64,000 bases of DNA from the NCBI GenBank assembly GCA_963978545.1, contig OZ021723.1, forward strand, positions 94,408,002 to 94,472,001. Reading direction: 5' to 3'. This document shows positions 30,200-43,618 of this stretch, piece after piece. A program made the translations under genes and the position numbers. The notes beneath the pieces are model-generated. The model searched no databases. It was given only the letters and a program-made list of their open reading frames with translations, and had not been told where the DNA came from. Within the stretch, counting starts at the first letter, position 1, and every line of letters starts with the position of its first letter. This stretch comes from Linyphia triangularis. Its lineage: Eukaryota; Arthropoda; Arachnida; Araneae; Linyphiidae.

Positions 30200-30914
30200 G
30201 TTTTATTGAAGTCTCTATATGATGTATAATCTCTAATTATTATTATTAGCTATAATTAGGATATTCTAAGTCGAACGGGCAGGAGAGGAAATGGGGGTAT
30301 TTCACCTAAAATTACACTAAGACCATTACAGCCATGAGGTCGTATTGACCATCACGTGGGACACCGTGAGTGCCCACATACCACGTATATTATGAAGTGA
30401 GCAGTTCTTATCTCATTAAAAGGACTAGGAACTTATTATGTGAAGGTGGCTGCTCGTTGAATTCTACCCTCGCCCTTTTCAACCAACGGCAAGTTTTTAT
30501 TTCCCTTTACACAGTTATATTTATTTACGCTTCTTTATTCTAGATGAAATTTTTTCTTAGGGGTAAATTTAGGCGTAATATTTCTGATGAGAGAAGTAGA
30601 AATAGAATCAAACCCTCTCTGTTTACTAGGTCGCAAACCTTCTTGTGTTGACAAGGGAATCGGCACACTCTCCAGTCTGGTGCAGTATCCGATTTTATGA
30701 GTTCACTGTTAAAATCTGTGCTGATATTACATAGAAGAGGTCTTGCAAGAGTTCTAGTGAGTTTTGAGTTAACTAAGAATAATCTGTGGCAGAAAAACTG
30801 GTAGGAGGAGGAGGAGGAGACAAGAAAGTGCTCATCATTTTCTAAATGGAAAGATTTTGTCGTGCTTTTAAAATACGCCTCAAACTAATTCCCCTTATAT
30901 ACTTTCTTTTACTG
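30200..30914. other. Unassigned intergenic sequence
   Basis: Higher-complexity parts at 30270-30480 and 30590-30780, no protein motif identified in any frame. Confidence 0.5.
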
Positions 30915-31313
30915 TATGCACCTGTACATGCAGGAAGTATGTACCTGTACATACAGGAAGTATGCATCTGTACTGTATACAGAAAGTATGTATCTGTATA
31001 TACAGGAAGTATGCATCTGTACATACAGAAAGTATGTATCTGTATATACAGGAAGTATGCATCTGTACATAGAGGAAGTATGTATCTGCACATAGAGGAA
31101 GTATGTATCTGTACATAGAGGAAGTATGCATCTGTACATAGAGGAAGTATGTATCTGTACATAGAGGAAGTATGTATCTGTACATAGAGGAAGTATGTAT
31201 CTGTACATAGAGGAAGTATGTATCTGTACATAGAGGAAGTATGTATCTGTACATAGAGGAAGATGTACCTGTACATAGAGGAAGTATGTGCCCGTACATA
31301 GAGGAAGTATGTA
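30915..31313. repeat. 23-bp minisatellite, about 17 copies
   Basis: Unit GAAGTATGTATCTGTACATA plus GAG; early copies carry TACAG instead of TAGAG. Since 23 is not divisible by three, three units make a 69-bp super-period, and all three minus frames stay open reading MYRYILPLCTDTYFLYVQ-type repeats. Confidence 0.97.
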
Positions 31314-31769
31314 TAGGTAATACTTCCTGTACGACACTGTACTTATAATATAGGATTCTGTCCCCCAGACGTTAATGTCTCTGACCTGGAGTCTATCAAA
31401 TTCTAGGTGGTTGACGGATGCCAATAAAATTCTAAAATTATGCATATCCTCTAAAAAACCCTCGCATGAACTGAAGCGGATTGTTACATTCTTTTTGAAG
31501 TTCTATATCCCAGTTTGGTATTAAAAAGGAAAGTTCTTTTACAAATGGACCAAAACAGGTTTTCAATACAATCATCCCAAGGCATGAAAATCTTCTACAA
31601 GTACTAGATCCAAAGATAAATAACGTAATGATTTATTTGCTCATCCTGAAAGCCTGCTCGTACAATGGTGTTTGACGAAAGGAAGTATATAAGGTAGGCG
31701 CATGGAGTTGCGTTTTAAAGTCACTATAAAGTCTTTTCATAGAAAATTGTTCGCAATCTATCAATTTTT

Positions 31770-32050
31770 TTGATGATGGCAAGTTGGTTTATTTATATTC
31801 CAAAGATGGAATCATGTGTGAAAGAGGAAACGCTGCCTTTTAGTGACAGTCCCCCAGAATTGGTATATTGTATTCTTATCGACAATGAATCTATTTGTCA
31901 AACTTCAGCGTGATTGGATGGTGGCAAAATTTGGTTTATTAGTATTCCCAAGAAAGACGCATGTGTAAAAGTGACCTTTTAGTGACAATGACAGGTCCAA
32001 AACTATCTGCCAAGTTTCAGCCTTATTGGATGACGGCAAGTTGGTAAATT
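31770..32050. repeat. Dispersed repeat with internal tandem structure
   Basis: GATGATGGCAAGTTGGTTTA, then GATTGGATGGTGGCAAAATT, then ATTGGATGACGGCAAGTTGG recur at about 31771, 31912 and 32026, each of the first two followed by TATTCC-AAGA and CATGTGT(G/A)AAAG. Related words occur elsewhere in this window. Confidence 0.65.
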
Positions 32051-33921
32051 AATCTTCGACAGATTTTCCCGGCATGCACAAAATTTAAGTTAGTGTAAAG
32101 GATTTATTAATAATAAGATATATTGAAAAGAAAATATTGCTAAAAATAACAAATTTTTGTTGTATGAACGTTAGATTTTCTTTATTTGTTAAATTGTATC
32201 AATATATTTTGGCAACTTTCGAATAAAACTGTTGCCTATTTTCGGTCATTTTTGTCGATTCTGCTTCGATTTTTACCACTTTCATCAATATCATTACCAC
32301 TTCATCAATATCTATGCGATAAAAGTTAATATTAATTTATTAGAATAAAACTTATTACTTTCAAAAGTAGTCGAAAGAAAAAAAAAATTAGGAGGTGTAA
32401 AATGAAATCAGGAGGAATTCCACTCTTTTTCAAACAAATTAAATTTGTGGAATCTTTTCAACAACTTCAGGCTAATTGTAGCAGAGGACTTCTAGGAAAT
32501 GCTTTACAGTAAAATGTTTTCCTGTATAACATGTCCTCATGCAGGAATATGTTTTCTCATGTCGCCATCTATACAAAGAAAATGGCATTAGAATATGTTC
32601 TACTATTATTACTCAATAGATGGCAGCACCAATGGTATTTGGCCTTATCAAACCATCCCAAGTTAAGTCAATCTTACTTATTAATAATCGCAAATTTTTC
32701 TGACCCTATCGAGTACTAACAAAATTTGGATAACATATTGAGTTTGTAGATGGGAAAAAAATTAATATTGGATATGAATAATCATATTCCATACACAAAC
32801 AGCTGCAAAAATTGATAAAAATTTTTACATTTGATATTTCTTCCATTTACAAATGAAACTATGTTTTAATATTTAATTATGTTAAGGATTGTTATGATGT
32901 AAAAGATTTTTATACAAGCGTTCAATATCTTTTTAAATAAAATATTAAAGGGAGGAAACATTGTATTTTAAAATAGAGATAATATTTGCATGCACATACT
33001 AATAATTCTCTAATTCGAAAAATTATACAAAACGGAGGACATGTTCTATTAAGGAATTGAAAAAATTTGCAAAATAAGGCAAGTGAAAAAATATTATCAA
33101 AGTTTTGCCTACAGGTTACAACATTTGAGTCTGAAAAACTATTATAATTTAATATTCGGCCCCATATTTAACAGTGGGAAACTTTTACTATTTTCTGCAA
33201 ACACAATTGGAAATAACTTTGGTTCAATTTTATAAATAAAACACAAATTACAGCAATTACATTTCACATAAAGTTCATTTGCGTTATTCTTAAAAAATTC
33301 TTTTAGTAAAAATTTGTTTAAGAAATCATTCAAATCATATTTGATGCTGTTTATAAGTTAACTTTGCTGTTGTATGTGCCGTTAGTGAACTGCAACTATC
33401 AAAGAATGTGAAGGAAATTCTAAATTTCCGTAACATAAAGTAAAAACGAAACCAAAAATCAAGTTTTCTCTGTCACATCAATTTGTTTTCGAACCTCAAG
33501 TTTTATGTATTGCCAAATGACCAAGATTAGTGAAAAAACCATGATTTACGTTGGAACAGTACCTTTATAAGAAAAAGGTTAAAGTAAAAGAAAAACGCGA
33601 AGACAGCTAATAAAAACATAGGAGTGGATCATTTACTTACCTCTTAGAAAGTCACATGACAAACAGCAAGTTAATTGATTTCTAATAGTTTCTATGAATT
33701 AGTGATGCGAGTAATGTCTTTAGTGCATTTGTTGTTCGCACTTTGACTTGAATATCTTGACGCTTACACTGAAATGTTACAGAATTTCTCGAAAGCGAAA
33801 ATTGGTGTAGAAGTATAGTGCTGGTTGTCGGGTCAGTACTATCCTAAATTTGACAGTCTCTAGCAAATATATATAAACTGTTTCGCAGAAGGACGCCCGG
33901 ATTTTAGACTATGCTTCGTAA
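32051..33921. other. AT-rich intergenic DNA
   Basis: No gene, RNA or clear repeat recognised on either strand. Confidence 0.5.
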
Positions 33922-34699
33922 TGTGACGGAATCCTAACGATTAACTTCGATGAAATAAATCTGAGAGAGCGGGCTTAAAAGCTTAGCAACTTTTAATTAA
34001 CAAAACTTTATAATAACGGTTACAACAAGCTACACTTAGGATGGCTGAACTGAGAATCAAAATTGAAGCGACACTTCGGATGCCGAGCTAAGAATCAAAA
34101 TTGAAGCGACACTTCGGATGCTGAACTAAGAATCAAAATTGAAGCGACACTTAGGATGGCTGAACTGAGAATCAAAATTGAAGCGACACTTAGGATGGCT
34201 GAACTAAGAATCAAAATTGAAGCGACACTTCGGATGCTGAGCTAAGAATCAAAATTGAAGCGACACTTCGGATGCTGAACTAAGAATCAAAATTGAAGCG
34301 ACTCTTAGGATGCTGAACTAAGAATCAAAATTGAAGCGACACTTAGGGTGTCGAACAAGAACTTGAAATTGAAGCAACACTTAAGGCGTTGAATTAGATG
34401 TGAAGTCCCTGGTTAGATCTTAGATCATAAATAAATTCTGCATTGAATAAATTCTGTAGTGCAGGCACTGATTACATTTCCTACTCTGCTTATATAGCAG
34501 AAGTATAGTAATTTGCATAGTAATTTGCAGCATAGTAATTTGCATAATATCAAAAGTTCTTGACTGCCTCCAAAGTTCTTGAACCTTCAAAACAAACCAT
34601 ATTAGGCTAACTTCCTGAGATCACAGCACTTGCGGCTAATTTGACAGCTTTGTAGGCTTCCAGGAATCACCTGCACTCTGGGATAGGTTAAACGTCACA
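33922..34699 (-). mobile_element. Putative solo LTR of a second retrotransposon family
   Basis: Ends are TGTGACGG on the left and CGTCACA on the right (TG...CA in the minus orientation), about 778 bp. A minus-strand TATATAAGCAGAG at about 34498 would fit a U3 promoter. Contains a 39-bp tandem repeat downstream of it. No matching target duplication seen, so boundaries are tentative. Confidence 0.5.
34034..34385. repeat. 39-bp minisatellite, about 9 copies
   Basis: Unit AAGAATCAAAATTGAAGCGA then CACTTCGGATGCTGAACTA, with CGG/AGG and length variants. Confidence 0.95.
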
Positions 34700-37600
34700 G
34701 AAGTATTGCGAGTTGTTGCATTGCAACCGTTGTATCCATCGATCGCAGAATTGCCCGTGTTTTGAGCAAATTGTAAGAAAGTAAGAAAGTAATACACAAT
34801 TTTAAAGATAAAGCAAACAGATGCGATCGTTCGAGATTGTTAAATCGAGAATGATCGCATTTGTAAACTGTTTCTTCAAATTTGCTCATCAAGTCCAAGT
34901 TTGTTCACAATTGATCACTCAAGATCATCCATTCCTCTAACGAAGTCGCTGTTGAATTGAAGTGGGTGAGACGTTAAAGGAAGGCCGTTTTGCGATAAGT
35001 AACTTCATGTCTTCGTGCATTTAGCAACATGTCTAAAAGTTGTAATCGGTCGAGGTGCAACTGGAGATGGAATTTGTTTATGGATTACTCATCCAGTATG
35101 ACGATGAATGACGCTGGGCTTTGTCAACGAAAGAGGCGTGTTTCTCTTTTCGTTATGTTTATTTGAGGGGGGAAAAAAGTAATGGTTTTTCCATGCTGTG
35201 GTCACTCTGGCGTAATCTCAAAATCTTCATAGGGAGGAGGAATTTCACTATCGGGACTTAAGTAACGAAATTAAAATTATTGCGTTTCTGTTAACCTTCT
35301 TCTGTTTAACCTTCTACGTATACACTTACCATTTTTTAAAAAGGTTACTCTTAAAGTTTTAGTGAGAACTTACACCCTGGATATTGTCAAATTACCGTCT
35401 AAATTGCCAACATGAAATACTCATTCTGTTATCATGAGGATTCTGGATACCGTTCCTTTACAAATGGGCCTTCAATCTAACAATTTGACGACAATACTAT
35501 CTCCAGCTACTTCCTGTTTCATTGGACAGCGTCGTTGTTCCATTAGATTTCGTCTCTTTAACTGAAACGAAATTAACTTGAAAGAAAAATAGCATTGTAA
35601 TAAATAATTATATATATTTTTTAAATTCTAGTTTGCAGTACTAACTGTAATCGTTCACTATAAAATGACCCTTCACATTTTTTTTACACACACAGGAATC
35701 AATATCGTTGTCAAAAGGAAATCGCGAAAAGAGGATTTAAAATTGGTATCCTGGTGCAAATATGCCTTTCGAAAAGTCCTTCAAGAAAAAACTGCTCCAT
35801 ATTTCCGTCTGGAATGGAAGAAAATAGGAGTTCTGTTAGTCACCATCTCCATATTCCCTTTGAAGGAAGAGTGCAAAGCGTCGGTCTTGGCTTTCTCAAC
35901 TTATAATTCTGGAGAATAATTTTTTTTTAAATATGTCTCTTGGTATCTTTCAATCAAAAACAACAACAACAACAAACAAAAAAAAAAGCGCATTTTGTTT
36001 TATTTTTACTTGTAATTTTTTTTGAAAACCACACAATCAATTCTTAAATGCCATTACTGTCAACTGTCCATATTCACAAATTTGAATTGTCATGGGTATG
36101 TATAAAATTTTATGCACATTTTGAATTATAATTTTTTTTATTGAAATTTGAACATTTCAATACTAAAATATAGAGACTTCCCTTTAAAAAGTATTAAAAA
36201 ATAGTGCCGTAAATCTGACTTGTCACTTTCTGATTTGGTCATTATCATTCATTTTGATTTTTATATCCTTTCTTGACCACTAAATAACATTACTGATTCA
36301 AATATACTACGATACTATGGTAGTGTAAACTATTTTAAGGTTGTGATTGGAATAACAAATACTGCTTAGTTACAAACTATGTCAACAAACTTACTAACAA
36401 ATATATGTCATAGTTAGGATTACTAAAGCTGAAAGTTAGTAAAAATATTTTTATTGAGTCATTGCCATCCTTAATTTTATTTAATTATACTAAATTCTGT
36501 TTAGTCTTATTATGTTATATATTCTTTTGTTAGATGAAATTATGTTTTAAATATGTAATTAAAAAAAAGTTACCATTCTGTACATTATGAATGGAGAAAT
36601 ATGGAAGAAAGTGGCTAAAATATGGAGAAATTTTATTACTATTAATGTTATTAACATCCATAAACTACATGAATTTTCATTTCATGTCATTCAAATAATT
36701 AATTTGTTTTAGAATAGATTATTGGGAGAAATTTAAATACTCGTTCTATCAATATCTGGAGAAATTAATCTTATTTTGAGTATAAGTATACCTTGAGTAT
36801 ATAAAAAAAAATATGTTTTTCATTCTAAAAAATAGTATATATCCAAAAACATTTATTTTATTAAAAAATTAAGTTGAAAATTACCTGTGTGGGATATTTA
36901 TCTTAAGTTATGACTTGTTCATAATTATTTATCTAAAAAAATGACAATGAAGATGATTTCAGCATGAATTGAAGTGGTAACGATATTTTTGTGCCTAATT
37001 TATATGTGCCTAATTTATATTTATATTATCTTCCAAGTAAACTAATATGTTTAATAAACCTTCATAATTATAAAATATAATTAATAAATTTATAAAGATA
37101 CAGTTTTCAGCTTTTTATTAATTACACAAATGTATATTAAGTGAAATTTTATAAATTTATGAATATTGTAACCTAGAACAGACATTTCGCGAGAATGACA
37201 TACATTCTCTATAAAACAGTCGGTTTATAAGTGGTAGCATGTTTTAATAACCAACAAACTCAGAAACCAACATACTTTCATATTTATATATTAATATGTT
37301 CATTAAAATTAAACCTTCCTACGTATTGTCATTGAAGAAATAAATAAATGAAGAAAAATATTGGGATTTGTAGTATTTAAATTTAAAATCAACGTCGCTT
37401 TCTAGTTAAATATTGTTGCATATTTTGTATTGAAGATTCGAAATGATTTATGACATTTATGATTCTCAAATATCTCTAATTTCAGATGCTTATTTAAGGT
37501 TTAGACAAGATAAATTCCTGTTCTTAGCTGATCAATATTCCCAGGTTATTAAAATCGATTGAATTTTGCGATATCTTGAGCTTTAATGGGGATATATTGA

Positions 37601-38004
37601 GTAAACTTCAAGTTCCTGGGGTTACCATGACAACTAAAATATTTTAAAATAATCGAATTATTAATTAGAAGGTGTCGGAAATATAATTTGGATTATTCGG
37701 AATCTTCAAATGTTATCTAATGCTTTACATGGAAAGGAAATGGAGTGCAGTGTTTGACAATGCAAGTGATGTCCATATTGAAAAAAATACGAAATTCTTT
37801 CAATATTGAAAATTCTCTAATTGTTAATTGAAGATGTGTTGTGACCAATAAATTGATTATGTTATTGAAGTAAAATTTTCAGTCGATTCTAAGCAGTGTT
37901 GAAATATTTTTAAGACCATTTGTAAACTTTTTAAGGCTTATTTTATTTGAAAATTGAACGAGTTAAATATTTTGTTTATTTTGGTGTGTTTGCATTTTGG
38001 TTTT
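34700..38004. other. AT-rich DNA without recognised gene
   Basis: A higher-complexity stretch at 34920-35200 could be conserved non-coding sequence. An 84-codon frame at 35665-35919 has no family features. The rest is AT-rich. Confidence 0.5.
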
Positions 38005-38019
38005 GTTTCATTTGAAAGT

Positions 38020-39190
38020 TAAGAGCAATTCCTAGTAAGGATTATTCCCTATATTCGCCGTGTCACTCTTTTCTAGCCCACTGCATTTAGAAACTATTTT
38101 GTACAAAACCTGGAATTTTGGTGGGAAGGTGCAAAAACTTATCATTTAATGAAAAGACATAAATTGAAAACTCGAAAACATCGTATTATTGCGTTGGTGG
38201 GTTCGAAAGACTTGAAGGCAAAGCAGATCAAAACTTGCAGAAATTTATTCCAATATAACTCTTCACAGATTTCTTTACAACTCCAGAACTTCTCGTTCTT
38301 GTAGACTCAATACAGCTCTATACACAACAATAGAGCACAAACAGCAGTTAAACTTGACAACACAACTGCTCAAATCGCTACAAAAGACAATGCAATACAG
38401 TTCGCTTTAGAACTACTCTGAATGCTCACTGAGACTCAGTATCTCAACTCAGTAATTCCAGTCAACTAATTCAGTGACTCAAAATCACGGACTCAACTCA
38501 CGGCCAGCCTTATATAAGAGTCAAACCTTCTTGAAATTTCTAGAGGTAGATATTTGGAGAACTTTCCAGATCGTAGTAAAAAAGTCCTATACATGTACAT
38601 GGGGACCGAAAATGTCGCCAAATGGTCGCTAAGTTTGGCGACAAAAATTAGTCGCCAAAACAGTCGCCAACTTGGCTCTATCTCGCCAATTTGGCGAGAT
38701 TGCCATTACCATAATGTTAAATGCCCTGCTCCTTGTAAAACTAGCTTTCCAGCTTTTCTCTGTAAAATTCGTTATCAAGCATTAATAGACGCACTACAGG
38801 GAAGCCAAGCTAAGAAGAACTATTGCACTGCGTTATGCGAGATGTACACAAATTTTCCTATTTACAAAATTAACGCTACGAAATATTTACAAATACACAA
38901 CAATTCGTAACAGTATATTATATTTTATTTTGTATTTGAAAACCTTACGTCACTGTATTTGCAGTAGCTCCATCTGGTTTTGTCTTTTGCTATTCGGATT
39001 TTTTTTTATTGCAGATAGACATTATATGAAAACAATTTATGCATTTTCATTAAGTGCTTTTTTTCGTACCTACTCACCAAACGTCAAGGTTTTCTACTAA
39101 GTAGTTTCTAAATCCACTGGGCTAGAAGATTGTAATATAGCGAATATATTGAATGTTCCTTACTGGGACTTATTCTTAAATCATTCAAAA
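38020..39190. mobile_element. Foldback element interrupted by a solo LTR
   Basis: Imperfect arms: left about 38020-38180 and right about 39035-39190 share, inverted, CCTAGTAAGGA, CTAGCCCA, TTTAGAAACTA and TTAATGAAAA-CATAAATTG. The solo LTR (38187-38912) sits inside. Confidence 0.75.
38187..38912 (-). mobile_element. Solo LTR, same family as copy 1 (copy 3)
   Basis: Reverse orientation; + strand begins TATTGCGTTGGTGGGTTCG (first G mutated to A) and ends ATTCGTAACA. Flanked by GTAT at 38183-38186 and 38913-38916, the same tetranucleotide as copy 1. Retains the TATA region and the TTGGCGA cluster (about 38617-38705). Confidence 0.9.
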
Positions 39191-42100
39191 CTCGCTCGCG
39201 TTCGCTTTAAATAATAATCTCTTTAGTTATCATCCCATCCCGCATTCACTAACGACAAAAACAGTTCCACAATGTAATACACTTCTTTCGTTGGTTATTT
39301 TTAATAACTCACTCCAACAAAAGAGTGATGAGCTCCAACATAACTTATCGCCCTACTGGGACTTTTTTTTTAGGCCCTAAGTACATAGAACAATAGTCTA
39401 ACAGTCTTAACAACCAACCATTCCTCCCGAAAAACCTCATTATAGCTGACTTCCCAACTTTTCCACATCGATTAAAAACCAACAAGGATCTCATTATTTA
39501 AAGGAGAAAAGGGAACGAAAACAAGAAAAATTCTTCAGTGATGATACCTTCTTGACATTTAGGCACCTTATATCTTGGGAGGAATGTATATATTTATACG
39601 CTCGCCTTGCCAACCGATGCAAATTTATCTTGGGGACGCGGGTAAATTCTAATTTCTCTAATGCGCTATTCATCATCAACGCATTACCTATCTTCATTAC
39701 ACAACCTTATCCTTTCTTCCGTGCGAGAAAACGGCGAAATGATAATAATAAAAATGGCAGAAAAAGGGGAAAGAAAAGTAGATAAGAAAAAAAAGGGAGG
39801 AAAGGAATATTTTGAAACGCGTGACGACGTGTTTCAAAATGGAGTCCCTGTAAAAGGATCTCCGCCATTTTTATTTCTTCGGTGTTGTGATCCGTAATTA
39901 ATAGCTCTTGATGAATTGCATGTTTCAAGTAACTTAAGAACTTTTCGGAAGGGAAAATTGCGTTTTCTATTCGTTCCTTTCGTTCCGTCTTTCGGAAATG
40001 AATTATTCAAAAGTGAGATGTTTCACGTAGAGGCGAAGGGAGGGGGGGGGGGGGTTCCCGCCTCTTTTTTTATTTTTTATTATCACCTCTTGTTCGACAC
40101 CTTCGCACTAATGGACAATATCGAACTGACTGGATTTTTACATTAAGATTAGCACGAGAACGTGTTTGCTTCTTTATTTTAGACAGGGAAGTTGTTAATG
40201 ATGAAAGTTCACTATTGAGTTTCTTTTTTTTATCGATATTTATTAACCAATTTTGGTATAAGTTGTTATTACTGTGGACGTTGATGTGTGTATTTGAAGT
40301 GTAATGTAATTTTGAAGAACACATATAGTTAGTTGTTCGTAAGGTGTTCCATGATGTGTGTGTGTTTCCTTGATATATGCAAATGATGCGCATTCATATT
40401 CGTAGAAGTAATCGAAAAAATTTGAAGTTTAGGAAATAGGGAACTCAACAAATATTTAATTGAATGGTAACTAACTGTTGTAGACTACAGGGATGACAGT
40501 TTTCCTGCTTTTGGAGGATTTCTTCCTTTTTAGTTTTTTTTTTTGTAACATTTTCCTTCTCTTTGTCCCTGTTTTGAGGATTCGCATTTTTCTGATCTGA
40601 ACCAGTTTTTCCTGCAAAAAGTATACTTTTCCTCATGTCTAAACAAAAGATTTTCTCTCTGAGCTCCCCTTTCCTCACAGATTACTACACTAATTCCTAA
40701 CATTTGAAATGTAATTATTAAATAGTATGAGAAGTTTCATTGTATCTTTAAATTTATTGAATCATCCTTCCTGCTCACTTTTTTTGTTGAATTTTTGTGT
40801 ATTCCTTCCGCCAGCTTTTTTAACGAATTTTTGGATTGCCTCCTTTTTGCTCTCTGATTATTCTCATCCCTGAGACTAGCATTTAAAAAACAACAACAGC
40901 AACAACATAAAAATGAAATGGACTTGACTGCAAGTATTTATTAACAATCGCATATTAAGAGTAAGAAAGCAGTGAAATGCAGTAATTAATTTAGCCTATT
41001 TTAGATCAATTCATTGAATTGTTGATTTGAAACAAGGCACTTGCTATAGGTACACTATACGTATTTCTTTTGTTTTATATATAATCATAACAGCAGTGTA
41101 TAGTACTACGAGAATAACTTTGGTTGAGAATAACTTTAATGTGTATTATAAGCACCAACACAAGTTTTTGAGAATAACGGCAACAACTAGAAATCAATTA
41201 TTTTCCTTTTATTTTTCGCATATGCCACATTGTTCCAGATCATTTCGGAAAAAATGAATTCTGAAATTTATAAGCGAAGAAAGGTGGCATTCAGTGGGAG
41301 TCGGATAGTGAAGAACAATTGATAAAGGTGCATTGTTTACATTGGTGACAATTGTATGAGATTTTAGTTAAAGCTCAGTAGGCACTTCATTGTTTGTTTA
41401 AAGTGGTTTTGATAGTCTCTGAAACTAAGAATAAATAACCAATTTTATTTCGTAAAGCTGTGTCATAATTTTCTTTGAAAAATTCCCAACGGTACTTTTT
41501 GTATTTAACTTTACGACAGTGTAGTTTAACTGAAAGGATATTATTTTTGAGCTGTCACTTTCTCCATTTTCAATGAAACATAATTACATGCTTTGTATTA
41601 AAAGTTTATTTCACATAGTTGGTTTAGAAAATGTAGGATTGACTAAATTTTTATTTGTATTTGAAATGGTATTTTCGCGAAAATTGTATGATCCATTCCC
41701 TATAGATGTCCATAAAAAATACAGTAGAAAAATACATTTCTTTAACTACATCAATCTACAGTGTTTCCGACTTTTAAAAAACTCCTTGGCCTAATTTTGT
41801 CAACTCCTCGGCTTAATTAATCTAGAAGATTCTACTTAATATTCAGTGATCACTAAACAATCTTTGCAAAACCTAAATTACATATATCTTTTTGCAGTTT
41901 AAAGGTAGTCAACAATTGCAATATGCCCGTTTTACAACTGGAATTCGGCGAAATATCCAGATAAGTTCTATGCATCCTATAGTAATAAGTTTCTTATTTC
42001 TTTTTTTATTCAAACTGGTAACGATTTACGCTCTTCTATAATAAAAACGTGATTCTTAAAACCTTCTGCTATCATTAAAGAGTCACTTGAAAGGTGACAT

Positions 42101-43049
42101 CCTAGACTTTACTTGCATGACTCTTCTTCCAGTTTGTGATGCGCCAGACGAAGAAAACTCTCCTGCTAAAGTAATTTTCTGGGACAATTCAAAAGAGAAT
42201 GGGAATAGGAGTATAAATTGAAAGGTTTGCCTTGTAAACTGCACTTACTTTTCCTCCATTTAAAAACACGGCGCAGAATTTCTTCTTGGAGAAAACCTGT
42301 CACGTAAAAGATTAATGGGCTAACCACGTGACTGCGTAAGGGTGATCTCATCTTTCATGGAAAGAAAGTTTCCGGAGGTATTTTTTAAAAAAAAATTCAC
42401 ATTGTTCCTTTTTTTTAAATTTTTTTTTTATTGGGTAAGTGGATCCTTGCTGAAGTAAGGAACGGAATCCTTTTAGAAGTTATTGGAGATGGTGGATATT
42501 TGGAGGACAACTCTAACCTTGAGTAAAGATAGGAACACATCATTTCTCAGAATCGATGGTTATGGGCATGGTGGCACTGTGGCAGACATACGAAAACTTT
42601 TGAAACTTCTTTTGAGAACGAACAGTGGCATTTGCATAGCGGGAAGAGTTTTGGGGTAGCAGAATAGGTGCAGTTCAAATCTGATTTGGCGATTTTTAGA
42701 GAAAAATGCTAAAGTGGATCCATAAGCTGATATTATTTGCACTTGTCCTTTATATTGAGAAAATAAAGCCTGACATTTTTTAAACTAATTAAGTATTAGG
42801 CATGGAAACAGTTGTTGGTATGTAAATGCAAAGTTGAAACACTTTTCAAATTTAATTTTTTTCTCTCTTAAATGAGTATACTTTTTGTTTCAATATTCTA
42901 TCGATCACTGTATACTGAGTTATTTAAATTTAAAATCGTTATTTCCTTCGGTGGACATCCAGTAGTGAAGTGTTCAGATTTTTTTGTGTAAGTTGGTTCA
43001 TGATCCATCAATAGGTCGCGATTCACAATCTGGGAAACATTGTTTCAAA
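39191..43049. other. Mostly unassigned region with a GC-richer island near 39.6-40.1 kb
   Basis: 39,560-40,110 has unusually high sequence complexity and GC, including an inverted repeat GAAACGCGT...ACGTGTTTC near 39812-39838 and a G run. Overlapping frames of 60-110 codons on both strands lack family features. No gene supported. Confidence 0.45.
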
Positions 43050-43051
43050 TA

Positions 43052-43616
43052 CAAGGTGAGACCGAAAAGTAAGGTGACTGATGTCATAATAATCACTGTA
43101 TTATATATTTTCAGAGAAATACATCACTGTCCTTCAAAGCAGTTCCTGCATTCTACAATACACTTCTGACAATGTTCATACGAGTTCTTGAAACTTCTGA
43201 AAAAGTCCTCCTTTGAGACTGTCTTAAGTTCCTTGTTAACAGCAGCTTGAATGTCTGAGATGCTTGAAAATCGGTTTCCCTTTAGTGCCAATTTCAGTTG
43301 TGGAAAGAGGAAAAAATCTGCTGGAGCTAGGTCAGGGGAATAAGGAGAGTGTAATACTGCTCTTTCCACAACTGAAATTGGCACTGAAGGGAAACCGATT
43401 TTCAAGCATCTCAGACATTCAAGCTGATGTTACCAAGGAACTTAAGACAGTCTCAAAAGAGGACTTTTTCAGAAGTTTCAAGAACTTGTATGAACGTTGT
43501 CAGAAGTGATTGTAGACTGCGGGAACTACTTTGAAGGACAGGGATGTATTTATTTGCAAATATATAATACAGTGATTATTATAACATCAGTCACCTTACT
43601 TTTCGGTCTCACCTTG
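43052..43616. mobile_element. Foldback element built from two opposed mariner transposase 3' ends
   Basis: Ends CAAGGTGAGACCGAAAAGTA and its complement, flanked by TA (43050-43051 and 43617-43618). The left half on the minus strand (43405 to 43124) and right half on the plus strand (43264-43509) both encode the mariner C-terminus, with LKLALKGNRFSSISDIQA and, in the left half, SPYSPDLAPADFFLFPQ, the block with the third catalytic Asp. The first two catalytic Asp blocks are absent, so it is non-autonomous. Confidence 0.93.
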
Positions 43617-43618
43617 TA

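Noticed and set aside
30842..31445. Three overlapping minus-strand frames of 134-178 codons
   Set aside because: Translation of the 23-bp minisatellite; all frames give the same peptide repeat.
35665..35919. 84-codon frame beginning near an acceptor-like CACACACAG
   Set aside because: No family features and no supporting neighbouring exon.
39494..40393. Several overlapping 60-107-codon frames on both strands
   Set aside because: Mutually overlapping, no motif, and typical of a GC-richer non-coding patch.
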